Part shown: piece by piece, positions 1 to 6,397 of the stretch | Layout of the letters: each line of letters begins with the position of its first letter | Numbering within the stretch: the stretch's first letter is position 1 | DNA from: Candidatus Latescibacteria bacterium 4484_7 | GTDB taxonomy: Bacteria; Krumholzibacteriota; Krumholzibacteriia; Krumholzibacteriales; Krumholzibacteriaceae | Direction of reading: 5' to 3' | Assembly: GCA_002085285.1 (NCBI GenBank) | Contig: NATK01000064.1 | Location: 1-7,842, forward strand | Length of the DNA: 7,842 bases | Notes under the pieces: model-generated | The model's database searches: none | What the model saw: the letters and a program-made list of their open reading frames with translations, nothing else | What the model was told of the DNA's origin: nothing | Position numbers and translations under genes: made by a program

Positions 1-423
1 CTTGCAGCGGTATTCATCTATGCGGCTCTTCAAAAGATCGGCAAGCCGCTCGCCTTCGCCGACGAGATCCGCATGTACCACATACTCGACATTGGAACGC
101 CGCTTTACATCATGGCGATAGTTCTTCCATGGGTCGAGCTGATAACGGGTCTATGTCTCCTTGCAGGTTTCTTCATCAGAGGCTCCTGTCTGCTCCTCGT
201 CGCTCTGAACACGGTCTTCATCATCGCGGTCGCATTAAGGACGCACGGAATCATGGCCGATGAGGGAATTCCATTCTTCAAGGTTTACTTCGATTGCGGC
301 TGCGGATTCGGTGCAACATTCGCCTGGAGAAAATTGGCCGAAGACTCGCTGTTTCTTGCCCTTTCTCTCGCGATTTTGCTTGCTCCGACTCATAGATTCG
401 TGTTAAATCCATGGAGAGACTGA
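1..423 (+). CDS. DoxX/MauE-type integral membrane protein, C-terminal part (5' end outside window)
   Basis: The frame is open from the first base, so the gene starts upstream; the ATG at 73 is internal, because the residues before it (FIYAALQKIGKP...) already form the first helix typical of the family. About 140 residues are visible. They contain the end of a first membrane helix, a second at about window codons 36-60 (LPWVELITGLCLLAGFF), a third at about 62-80, and a fourth near the C-terminus (SLFLALSLAILLAP). Between helices three and four lies DCGCGF (292-309), a Cys-x-Cys motif conserved in DoxX/MauE-like proteins. The family is linked to redox or thiol chemistry; MauE itself helps mature methylamine dehydrogenase, but nothing here shows that role and no mau genes are visible. 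The gene ends 41 bases before the next plus-strand gene, so the two may be cotranscribed. Family assignment is fairly firm; function is not known. Confidence 0.8.
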   Translation, partial: LAAVFIYAALQKIGKPLAFADEIRMYHILDIGTPLYIMAIVLPWVELITGLCLLAGFFIRGSCLLLVALNTVFIIAVALRTHGIMADEGIPFFKVYFDCGCGFGATFAWRKLAEDSLFLALSLAILLAPTHRFVLNPWRD

Positions 424-464
424 GAGTAGGTCGTCGTGCATAGCAAATCGGATCGGAGGCGGCT

Positions 465-1007
465 TTGAGTAGAATCGTTCTTGAAAGGGAGCGTATCGGC
501 CGATCGCCCATTTCGTCGAGAGCCATAAAAGCTGCAGGCATACTGTTTTTGGTTAACGCTGCGATCGTCGTCTGCTTTTCATCTGTTTCAATGAGCGCCA
601 ATGTCCAGAGGGTCGGGCCGGGCTCGTTCGAGGGAGGCATCATACTCGGCGAACCGACCGGTTTTTCGGGAAAGCTCTGGACCGGGCTCAACTCTGCCGT
701 CGATGCAGGTGTTGCCTGGTCTTTCGGCAAGGGAGGGCACATCCATCTCCACGCGGACTATATCATTCACAACTTCGACCTCTTCGAGATATCGACGGGG
801 CAGATGCCTCTTTACTTTGGGGTCGGTGGAAGGGTTCGTTTCGAGGGCGAAGACTCGAGGGCGGGTCTTAGGATCGTGATCGGCACGGAGTACATATTCG
901 AAGATGCACCGGTGAGCCTCTTTTTCGAAGTGGCACCCATCATGGACGTAATCCCCGAGACGTCTTCGGACGTAAACGGCGGTTTTGGGGTGAGGTTCAT
1001 ATTCTAG
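465..1007 (+). CDS. Small outer-membrane beta-barrel protein, DUF3996-like
   Basis: This is a 180-residue secreted protein of unknown function. The start is TTG at 465, chosen because GGAGG (455-459) lies five bases upstream and because this start includes the signal peptide: a basic N-terminus, then a hydrophobic stretch at about residues 22-42, with likely cleavage after SMSA (about residue 45). The mature part starts with a glycine-rich strand, GIILGEPTGFSGK (58-70), then alternating strands (AWSFG, HIHLHADYI, MPLYFGVGGRV, RIVIGTEYIF, SLFFEVAPIMDVIPET) and ends GVRFIF. The terminal phenylalanine and alternating aromatic pattern suit insertion into the outer membrane by the Bam machinery. 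The GEPTG segment, the HADYIIHNFDLF segment and the VIPET segment recall, from memory, DUF3996-type proteins; no role is established for these. It follows the DoxX-like gene closely and converges with the minus-strand gene ending at 1055. Confidence 0.78.
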   Translation: MSRIVLERERIGRSPISSRAIKAAGILFLVNAAIVVCFSSVSMSANVQRVGPGSFEGGIILGEPTGFSGKLWTGLNSAVDAGVAWSFGKGGHIHLHADYIIHNFDLFEISTGQMPLYFGVGGRVRFEGEDSRAGLRIVIGTEYIFEDAPVSLFFEVAPIMDVIPETSSDVNGGFGVRFIF

Positions 1008-1054
1008 GGGGTCGGTATTCAGAAGGTTGCAACACCATCTTTGATCGAGCCGCA

Positions 1055-1669
1055 TCAGAAGTAGAATCTGAGAAAAAATTTCGACGCCACACCGAACGAG
1101 GTATAGATGTGTCTCGTGACTACATTGTTTTTTTCATAGTTGTATTGTATGGTCGCGTGGATGTCTGCATCTATCGAATAGCTTATATTCTTGCATCTAT
1201 TCCAGAAGAAATGTTCTATGCCGAATGGGAAATGGATTGTCAGGGGAATCGAGAAGCTGCTGCTTTTCATCACGACGCCTTCGTAAAGGGTCTCTCTGCT
1301 GAACCTTCCTTTGAATCCAAGGCCGAGCCCAACTCCCTTGACAAAATACATGCCATATGCGACGGAGAGAGGATCCCTGCGCAAAAAGTAAAGGGAGAGT
1401 TCCTGCGTGTTTATCATAATAGAATAATCATCATCGGGGTAGTAGTTGTACGCCAACGATATTTCATTGATGTTCAGCTCCTTGCCCCGGTTATTGTCGT
1501 TCCACCATCTCAGGGAAACCCTGTTGGCGTGCCACGGGAGGTCGTTGAGACCGATAGACAAACGCCCCGCACCGTAATCGCCCGATGCCCCATCGGGGGG
1601 CGCGGCCGCATAGAGACACGAAGAGGCGAGTAGAAGGATCAGTGAAAAAAACGAAGCGAATGACCTCAT
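1055..1669 (-). CDS. Secreted beta-barrel-like protein, paralogue of the upstream gene; family not recognised
   Basis: I do not recognise this 204-residue protein. The start is ATG at 1669, preceded by a consensus Shine-Dalgarno AAAGGAGG (1679-1686) nine bases away; an in-frame ATG pair at 1691-1696 would put that site inside the gene and is less likely. Residues 1-21 form a signal peptide (MRSFASFFSLILLLASS...), probably cut after CLYA; LASSC is a poor lipobox. The mature protein has GLNDLPW (40-46), LRWW (53-56), GVGLGLGF (112-119), FGIEHFF (149-155), a YSIDADI strand (164-170) and the C-terminus KFFLRFYF, an outer-membrane insertion type of ending. The same landmarks occur in the same order in the gene just upstream in transcription (1700-2425), so they are paralogues. 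Only 30 bases separate them, indicating one operon. The stretch looks AT-richer than the synthetase genes nearby. An outer-membrane or periplasmic location is inferred. Confidence 0.78.
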   Translation of the reverse strand: MRSFASFFSLILLLASSCLYAAAPPDGASGDYGAGRLSIGLNDLPWHANRVSLRWWNDNNRGKELNINEISLAYNYYPDDDYSIMINTQELSLYFLRRDPLSVAYGMYFVKGVGLGLGFKGRFSRETLYEGVVMKSSSFSIPLTIHFPFGIEHFFWNRCKNISYSIDADIHATIQYNYEKNNVVTRHIYTSFGVASKFFLRFYF

Positions 1670-1678
1670 GATTTCTTT

Positions 1679-1686
1679 CCTCCTTT
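1679..1686 (-). promoter_or_regulatory. Ribosome binding site that fixes the start of the second paralogue
   Basis: On the minus strand this reads AAAGGAGG, nine bases before the ATG at 1669. It lies downstream of the alternative ATG codons at 1691-1696 and therefore argues for the shorter reading frame. Confidence 0.75.
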
Positions 1687-1699
1687 GGCTCATCATTCA

Positions 1700-2425
1700 T
1701 CAAAAATAATACCTTAAGAAAAATCTCGGCACTATGCCCATTGAAAATTTGTCTTCGTCGCTGAATTGATAGTTCGAATTCGACCAGAAGTTGCCGCGTA
1801 AGTAGAAGTCACCCTCCACTGAATAGCAGATACCTGGATATCTCGACAGGAAGTAATGCTCGAAGCCGTAAACGAGGTAGATCGAGACGCTCCCGAAAAG
1901 CTCGTCTGAGTACGGGATCCCTTTGCCGTAATAGTCTTTCGATGTGCCGGTGAAGCCCAATCCTATTCCAAGGCCCTTGATCGTAAGCAGGCCGTCGAGT
2001 GCTCCCGAGGCGCTCCTCCAGAGCGCAACGATCCTCAACTCGGGGAACGAGATGTGATAGAGGTTTCTATCGAGGTCGTCGAGTTTCAACGTGAAGTTGG
2101 CAACGGCAATCTCTCCTCCGCGGCCTTTGCCTTTCCACCATCTAAAGGAGAGATCGAAATCCCTCCATGGCAGGTTGCTGATTCCAAAGGATCTGTTCAG
2201 CTTCATCGTCGCTTTGCAAGGTTGCCCCAGGCTGTTTGAAGGGGCTGCGCCCTTTGCTTTGTCGACGACAATCGAATTCGATTGGGTTGAACAGGCCTCC
2301 TCACCCAATGCCGTCATGGATAACGATATAAGTACCAGGGCCGCCACGAATGCAATAGTGACCGACCTATGCCGATTGATTGATATGCTCTGCAGACGAA
2401 AAGCGTCATTATCAGAAAGGAGCAT
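1700..2425 (-). CDS. Secreted beta-barrel-like protein, first gene of paralogous pair; family not recognised
   Basis: This 241-residue protein begins with ATG at 2425, preceded by GAGG with a six-base gap on the minus strand. It has an unusually long N-region of about 22 residues before a hydrophobic signal core (about 23-40, VTIAFVAALVLISLSMTALG), with likely cleavage near ALG-EE. Residues 41-80 are a low-complexity linker with two cysteines (C45, C70) that its partner lacks. From residue 81 it aligns with the downstream gene: GISNLPW, LSFRWW, a strand ending PELRIVALW, KGLGIGLGF (150-158), YGFEHYF (186-192), CYSVEGDF, and the end RFFLRYYF. The terminal phenylalanine and alternating strands suggest an outer-membrane beta-barrel. 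It heads a two-gene operon behind a strong promoter (2470-2498). No enzyme motif is seen; a porin-like, structural or surface role is possible but cannot be chosen from sequence. Confidence 0.77.
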   Translation of the reverse strand: MLLSDNDAFRLQSISINRHRSVTIAFVAALVLISLSMTALGEEACSTQSNSIVVDKAKGAAPSNSLGQPCKATMKLNRSFGISNLPWRDFDLSFRWWKGKGRGGEIAVANFTLKLDDLDRNLYHISFPELRIVALWRSASGALDGLLTIKGLGIGLGFTGTSKDYYGKGIPYSDELFGSVSIYLVYGFEHYFLSRYPGICYSVEGDFYLRGNFWSNSNYQFSDEDKFSMGIVPRFFLRYYF

Positions 2426-2469
2426 GAAGCGCCTCTTTTTACAGGGATATCGGGTGATTTTCCAATAGA

Positions 2470-2498
2470 ATTGTAAAATTGCATATGGTACGAGTCAA
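2470..2498 (-). promoter_or_regulatory. Sigma70-type promoter for the paralogous outer-membrane operon
   Basis: On the minus strand TTGACT (2498-2493) and TACAAT (2475-2470) are separated by exactly 17 bases. Each box matches consensus at five of six positions. Transcription would start near 2463, giving a leader of about 38 bases before the ATG at 2425. This is the best promoter in the window and suggests substantial basal expression of the pair. Confidence 0.72.
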
Positions 2499-2563
2499 GA
2501 ATCTTTTCACTAAGTAAAGCATAACCGGTTCACCTTCGGAGCACTATGGACAGCACAGGCACC

Positions 2564-2597
2564 GCCCATGGACTTTTATTCAAAATGGGCTTGCCCA
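2564..2597. repeat. Clustered inverted repeats (GCCCAT / ATGGGC / GCCCA), possible operator
   Basis: GCCCAT (2564-2569) is inverted as ATGGGC (2585-2590) after 15 bases. The latter also forms a compact palindrome, TGGGC-TT-GCCCA (2586-2597). The right half covers the putative -35 box of the synthetase promoter, where a repressor could act. Binding by any protein is inferred only. Confidence 0.4.
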
Positions 2598-2619
2598 CAA
2601 TCTACTATTTGCTTATTTT
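2591..2619 (+). promoter_or_regulatory. Candidate promoter for the acyl-CoA synthetase genes
   Basis: TTGCCC (2591-2596) and TATTTT (2614-2619) have a 17-base spacer; each matches sigma70 consensus at four of six positions. The leader to the ATG at 2718 would be about 90 bases. The -35 box lies within the palindrome TGGGC-TT-GCCCA. The match is moderate and other starts are possible. Confidence 0.38.
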
Positions 2620-2717
2620 ACATGTTAATAAACGGCTCCGTGCGCGGAAAAGCGGCCGAATATTTAATCGCCGTATCACGTTTATTTCATAGGTGTTAAT
2701 AAAAAGGAGTGATTCAG

Positions 2718-4409
2718 ATGAGCAAGAAGAAGAGCAAGAGTGAGAAGGTTCTTCCGTCCCCCAACATGACCGATTACGAGAAGGCGAGGAAAGAGTTCAA
2801 GCTCGAGGTGCCCGAGTATTTCAACTTCGGGTTCGATGTGGTGGACAGGTGGGCCGAGGATCGTACAAAGCTCGCTCTCGCCATAGCAGGCGAGATGGGC
2901 GAAAAACTCGACAAGTTCACGTTTCACGAGATAAAGATTCTGTCGAACAAGTTCGCCAATATCCTAAGAGCGAACGGTATCAAGAAGGGTGACCGCGTGC
3001 TTGTCATGCTGCCCTGGATGTACCAGTGGTACGTTGCGATGATAGGGATGATAAAGCTTGGCGTGATTCCCATCCCCTCGACGACACTCTTGACGTCGAG
3101 AGATATCAGGTACCGAATAAACGAGGCCGAGGCGGTGGGGGTTGTCACCGACATTCAGGACGCACCGAAGATCGAGGCCGATATGGACAAGTGCCCTTCG
3201 CTCAAGTTCCTAATGCTCACCACGGGGCACAGGCGCGGCTGGCTATCGTGGGAAGAGGAGATGGACAAGGCGTCGCCCTATCTCGATGATGTTGAAAAGA
3301 CGAGAAGCGACGATACGATGCTCCTCTATTTCACCTCGGGCACCGTTTCTTACCCGAAGATGGTGCTTCACACTCAGGCGTCCTATGCTATAGGCCACAG
3401 GATAACGGCGACATTCTGGCAGGATCTCAAGCCGACCGATCTACATTGGACGGTCACTGACACAGGATGGGCGAAGGCTGCTTGGGGTAGCCTGTTCGGC
3501 CAATGGACCATAGGCGCTGCGGTGTTCAATCACTATACGCGCGGCAAGTTCGACGCAAAGTTGACATTGAAGCTCATAGAGAAGCACGGAATCACGACGT
3601 TCTGCGCTCCGCCTACTGCTTACCGGATGTTCGTTCAGCTTCCCCTCGACGACTATGATCTCTCGTCGCTGAGACACTGCATGAGCGCGGGCGAACCGCT
3701 CAACCCCGAGGTCATAAGGGTCTGGGAGGAGGCAACGGGGCTGAAGATATACGACGGCTACGGCCAGACGGAGACCGTGAACCTCTGCGCCAACTATCGT
3801 TGCATGCCCGTTAAGATAGGCTCGATGGGTCTTCCAACTCCTGGATTCGATCTGACCGTCGTCGATGATGAGGGCAAGGAGGTTCCTCCTGGAGAAGAGG
3901 GATACGTGGTGGTCAAGGTCAAGCCGGAACGTCCTGTGGGTCTGTTCAAGGAGTACTGGAAGAAGCCCGAGGAGACGGAAAAGGTTTTCCAGGGCGACTA
4001 TTACTATACGGGCGACAAGGCGTACAAGGACGAGGACGGATATTTCTGGTTCGTCGGCCGAGCCGACGATGTGATTCTATCGTCCGGTTATCGCATAGGG
4101 CCGTTCGAGGTCGAGAGCGCATTGATCGAGCACCCGGCCGTCATGGAGGCTGCCGTGATCGCAGCTCCGGATGAGGTGCGCGGCGAAATAGTGAAGGCAT
4201 TCGTCATACTGGCCGAGGATTATCAGCCGAGCGACGAGCTGACGAAGGAGCTTCAGGACTACGTAAAGAATGTTACAGCTCCTTATAAATACCCGCGCGC
4301 GATTGAGTACGTGAAGGAGCTTCCCAAGACTGTGAGCGGCAAGATACGCCGCGGCGAACTGAAGAAGCGCGAATGGGATGCGTACAGAAAGGCCCGGAAG
4401 GGCGAATAG
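2718..4409 (+). CDS. Medium-chain acyl-CoA synthetase, ACSM/MACS family (AMP-forming)
   Basis: This 563-residue enzyme should activate a carboxylic acid with ATP to an acyl-adenylate and then form the CoA thioester, releasing AMP and pyrophosphate. The ATG at 2718 is eight bases after AGGAG (2705-2709); an in-frame GTG at 2709 overlaps that site and is rejected. Adenylate-forming landmarks appear in order: phosphate loop TSGTVSYPK (206-214), TDTGW (247-251), YGQTET (348-353), YTGD (430-433), hinge region GRADD (447-451), SSGYRIGPFEVES (455-467) and the C-terminal PKTVSGKIRR (536-545) with adenylation lysine K542. The segments TDTGW, SSGYRIG, VRGEIVKAF and TAPYKYPR are characteristic of ACSM/MACS enzymes rather than FadD. 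It is cytoplasmic with no signal peptide. Substrate could be medium-chain, branched or aromatic acids; sequence alone does not decide. The phosphate loop has V-S where most relatives have T-G or S-G. It is probably cotranscribed with the synthetase 68 bases downstream. Confidence 0.93.
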   Translation: MSKKKSKSEKVLPSPNMTDYEKARKEFKLEVPEYFNFGFDVVDRWAEDRTKLALAIAGEMGEKLDKFTFHEIKILSNKFANILRANGIKKGDRVLVMLPWMYQWYVAMIGMIKLGVIPIPSTTLLTSRDIRYRINEAEAVGVVTDIQDAPKIEADMDKCPSLKFLMLTTGHRRGWLSWEEEMDKASPYLDDVEKTRSDDTMLLYFTSGTVSYPKMVLHTQASYAIGHRITATFWQDLKPTDLHWTVTDTGWAKAAWGSLFGQWTIGAAVFNHYTRGKFDAKLTLKLIEKHGITTFCAPPTAYRMFVQLPLDDYDLSSLRHCMSAGEPLNPEVIRVWEEATGLKIYDGYGQTETVNLCANYRCMPVKIGSMGLPTPGFDLTVVDDEGKEVPPGEEGYVVVKVKPERPVGLFKEYWKKPEETEKVFQGDYYYTGDKAYKDEDGYFWFVGRADDVILSSGYRIGPFEVESALIEHPAVMEAAVIAAPDEVRGEIVKAFVILAEDYQPSDELTKELQDYVKNVTAPYKYPRAIEYVKELPKTVSGKIRRGELKKREWDAYRKARKGE

Positions 4410-4477
4410 CAGAGGAGCATTTGCCTGGGCGTATCTATTTGAAAGATTTAATCGGTATCGGAAAGGGATGATTTCTG

Positions 4478-6289
4478 ATGGATGAAGAAAATGTCAAAAA
4501 TGGAACGGACGACAAAAGAGATTCCGGTGTAGCCGGCGAAGCGGCGGGATCTACCGAAATAGGTGTTTTGGGAAATGTAATGAAAGTGGGCCGTGGATTG
4601 AGCTATGCATACACGGGTTCTGAGAAGCCTCTCATCGGAGAGACGATCGGTCACATGCTCGAGCGTATAGCAGCCACACACCCTGACAGCGAAGCGCTTG
4701 TTTTTGTCCCACGTAACGAACGCTACACGTACAAGGAATTCTTTGAGGTGTGCCTAAAGGCTGCGAAGGGACTCGTTGCGCTGGGGGTCAAAAAGGGTGA
4801 CAGGGTGGCGATCTGGGCGACGAATCATCCCGAATGGGTGATAACGCAGTTTGCCACATCGCTCATTGGAGCGATCCTGGTCACGGTGAACCCCGCATAC
4901 AGGACTCATGAACTCAGGTACGGCCTCGAGAACTCGGAGAGTCAGACGCTGATACTCATACCCAGTTTCAAGAGCTCCAACTATGTTGATATGGTTTATG
5001 AGGTCGTCCCCGAAGCGAAGGAGAGCGAGCCTGGAAAGGTAGATTCGAAGGGGCTGCCTCTTCTCAAGAACATCATCCTCATCGGAGACGAGAAGAAGCC
5101 CGGCATGTTCACCTGGAAGGAATTTCTCGAGCTCGGCTCGAACGTCTCGGACAAAGAGGTTGTTTCGATGGGAGATACCTGTGACTTCGACGATGTGATC
5201 AACATCCAGTACACGTCGGGAACTACGGGGCTGCCCAAGGGGGCGAGCCTCACACACCACAATATCCTGAACAACGGATTCTTCGTCGGGGAGGCGATGC
5301 GTTTTACTGACAAGGACAGGCTTTGTATCCCCGTGCCCTTCTACCACTGCTTCGGCATGGTTCTGTCAAATCTCGCCTGTGTTACTCACGGGGCTACAAT
5401 GGTGATCCCCAGCGAATACTTCGATCCTCTCGCAGTATTGGAGGCCGTTGAGAGAGAGAAGTGTACCGCTCTGAACGGCGTTCCCACGATGTTTATCGCA
5501 GAGCTCGAGCATCCGGAGTTCGGCCGCTTCGACCTTACGAGTCTGAGGACCGGTATCATGGCCGGAGCCCCTTGCCCGGTAGAGGTGATGAAGAGGGTCA
5601 ACGACCTGATGCACATGACTGAAGTTACGATCGCATACGGACAGACGGAGACATCGCCGGTCATTACGCAGACTCCTTACAACGATACCCTTGAAAGAAG
5701 GACATCGACCGTCGGTCCCCCGATACCGCACACAGAGGTGAAGATCGTCGATCCCGAGACAGGAGGCATAGTGCCCATAGGTGAGCAGGGCGAGCTCTGC
5801 TGCCGTGGTTATCAGGTGATGCGCGGCTACTACAACAACGAAAAGGCTACACGCGAGGCGATAGACGAAGCGGGGTGGATCCACACGGGCGACATTGCGC
5901 TCATGAGGGAGGACGGCACATTCAAGATCACGGGGCGTATCAAGGACATGATCATCAGGGGCGGCGAGAACATCTATCCGCGTGAGATAGAGGAATTCCT
6001 CTATACGCATCCCAAAGTCCGCGATGCTCAGGTCGTAGGGGTTCCCGACAAGAAATACGGCGAAGAGATCTGTGTCTGGATTCAGCTCAAAGAGGGGGAG
6101 AGCGCGACGGAAGAGGAGATCAAGGAATTCTGTAAGGGCAAGATTGCCCATTACAAGATCCCTCGCTATGTAAAATTTGTCACAGAGTTTCCCATGACCG
6201 TCACCGGCAAGATCCAGAAGTACCGTATGAGGGAGATCTCGATCAAGGAGCTCGGCCTCGAAGACGTGGCAGGCATAGAGACTGCGTGA
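4478..6289 (+). CDS. Fatty-acyl-CoA synthetase, ACSF2/FadD-like (AMP-forming)
   Basis: This 603-residue protein should ligate fatty acids to CoA through an acyl-adenylate, feeding beta-oxidation or lipid synthesis. Motifs in order are the phosphate loop [11 protein letters not shown] (245-255), [10 protein letters not shown] (285-294), YGQTETS (387-393), WIHTGD (467-472), the block from GRIKDMI to NIYPREIE (486-505) and [10 protein letters not shown] (572-581) with catalytic K578. The C-terminal segments [25 protein letters not shown] and VTGKIQK closely resemble ACSF2-type medium-chain synthetases. The start is ATG at 4478, behind GAAAGGG (4461-4467). This leaves about 34 charged, low-complexity residues before family homology begins around SYAYTG; an internal ATG at 4580 would remove them but has a weaker ribosome site. 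The protein is predicted to be cytosolic. It lies 68 bases behind the ACSM-type enzyme with no visible terminator between, so co-expression is likely. The two enzymes come from different subfamilies and are not recent duplicates. Confidence 0.93.
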   Translation: MDEENVKNGTDDKRDSGVAGEAAGSTEIGVLGNVMKVGRGLSYAYTGSEKPLIGETIGHMLERIAATHPDSEALVFVPRNERYTYKEFFEVCLKAAKGLVALGVKKGDRVAIWATNHPEWVITQFATSLIGAILVTVNPAYRTHELRYGLENSESQTLILIPSFKSSNYVDMVYEVVPEAKESEPGKVDSKGLPLLKNIILIGDEKKPGMFTWKEFLELGSNVSDKEVVSMGDTCDFDDVINIQYTSGTTGLPKGASLTHHNILNNGFFVGEAMRFTDKDRLCIPVPFYHCFGMVLSNLACVTHGATMVIPSEYFDPLAVLEAVEREKCTALNGVPTMFIAELEHPEFGRFDLTSLRTGIMAGAPCPVEVMKRVNDLMHMTEVTIAYGQTETSPVITQTPYNDTLERRTSTVGPPIPHTEVKIVDPETGGIVPIGEQGELCCRGYQVMRGYYNNEKATREAIDEAGWIHTGDIALMREDGTFKITGRIKDMIIRGGENIYPREIEEFLYTHPKVRDAQVVGVPDKKYGEEICVWIQLKEGESATEEEIKEFCKGKIAHYKIPRYVKFVTEFPMTVTGKIQKYRMREISIKELGLEDVAGIETA

Positions 6290-6397
6290 GGATGTGAGCG
6301 GCGGAGGAAGGCTGTCTGTTTTTATTCTGCCGTCCTATTCGGGCTCTTGTGTACAATGCGCACTAAGACGGCGGTGAGGCATGGAAGCCGCCCATCC

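Larger units (their letters stand above)
2426..2717. other. Divergent intergenic region with promoters for both sides
   Basis: These 292 bases separate the minus-strand outer-membrane operon from the plus-strand synthetase genes. They hold the strong minus-strand promoter, a weaker plus-strand promoter candidate, inverted GCCCA/TGGGC elements (2564-2597), an 8-base palindrome AACCGGTT (2523-2530), and two exact copies of TGTTAATAAA (2623-2632 and 2694-2703). No credible coding sequence or RNA gene is visible. Confidence 0.6.

Noticed and set aside
1026..1033. Palindrome GTTGCAAC between the convergent genes at 1008-1054
   Set aside because: It is short, has no T-run, and gives no loop suitable for a terminator hairpin.
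588..1055. Minus-strand open frame opposite the DUF3996-like gene
   Set aside because: The plus-strand frame has a Shine-Dalgarno sequence, a signal peptide and a barrel pattern; the antisense product has none of these.
1670..1696. ATG at 1696 as start of the second paralogue
   Set aside because: It would place the strong AAAGGAGG inside the coding region and add a charged segment before the signal peptide.
2523..2530. Palindrome AACCGGTT upstream of the outer-membrane operon promoter
   Set aside because: It is a lone 8-base palindrome with no extension of symmetry or second copy; chance occurrence is easy.
2709..2717. GTG at 2709 as start of the ACSM-type synthetase
   Set aside because: The GTG overlaps the AGGAG ribosome site itself; ATG at 2718 has ideal spacing.
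5366..6151. Long minus-strand open frame (261 codons) within the ACSF2-like gene
   Set aside because: It is a shadow of the conserved synthetase frame on the opposite strand, with a rare-residue-rich, featureless translation. The same applies to 4754-5347.
6299..6392. Intrinsic terminator(s) between the two convergent genes
   Set aside because: Several weak inverted repeats exist (6299-6305 with 6326-6332, 6329-6334 with 6367-6372, 6370-6374 with 6388-6392), but none combines a strong short-loop stem with a following T-run on either strand.
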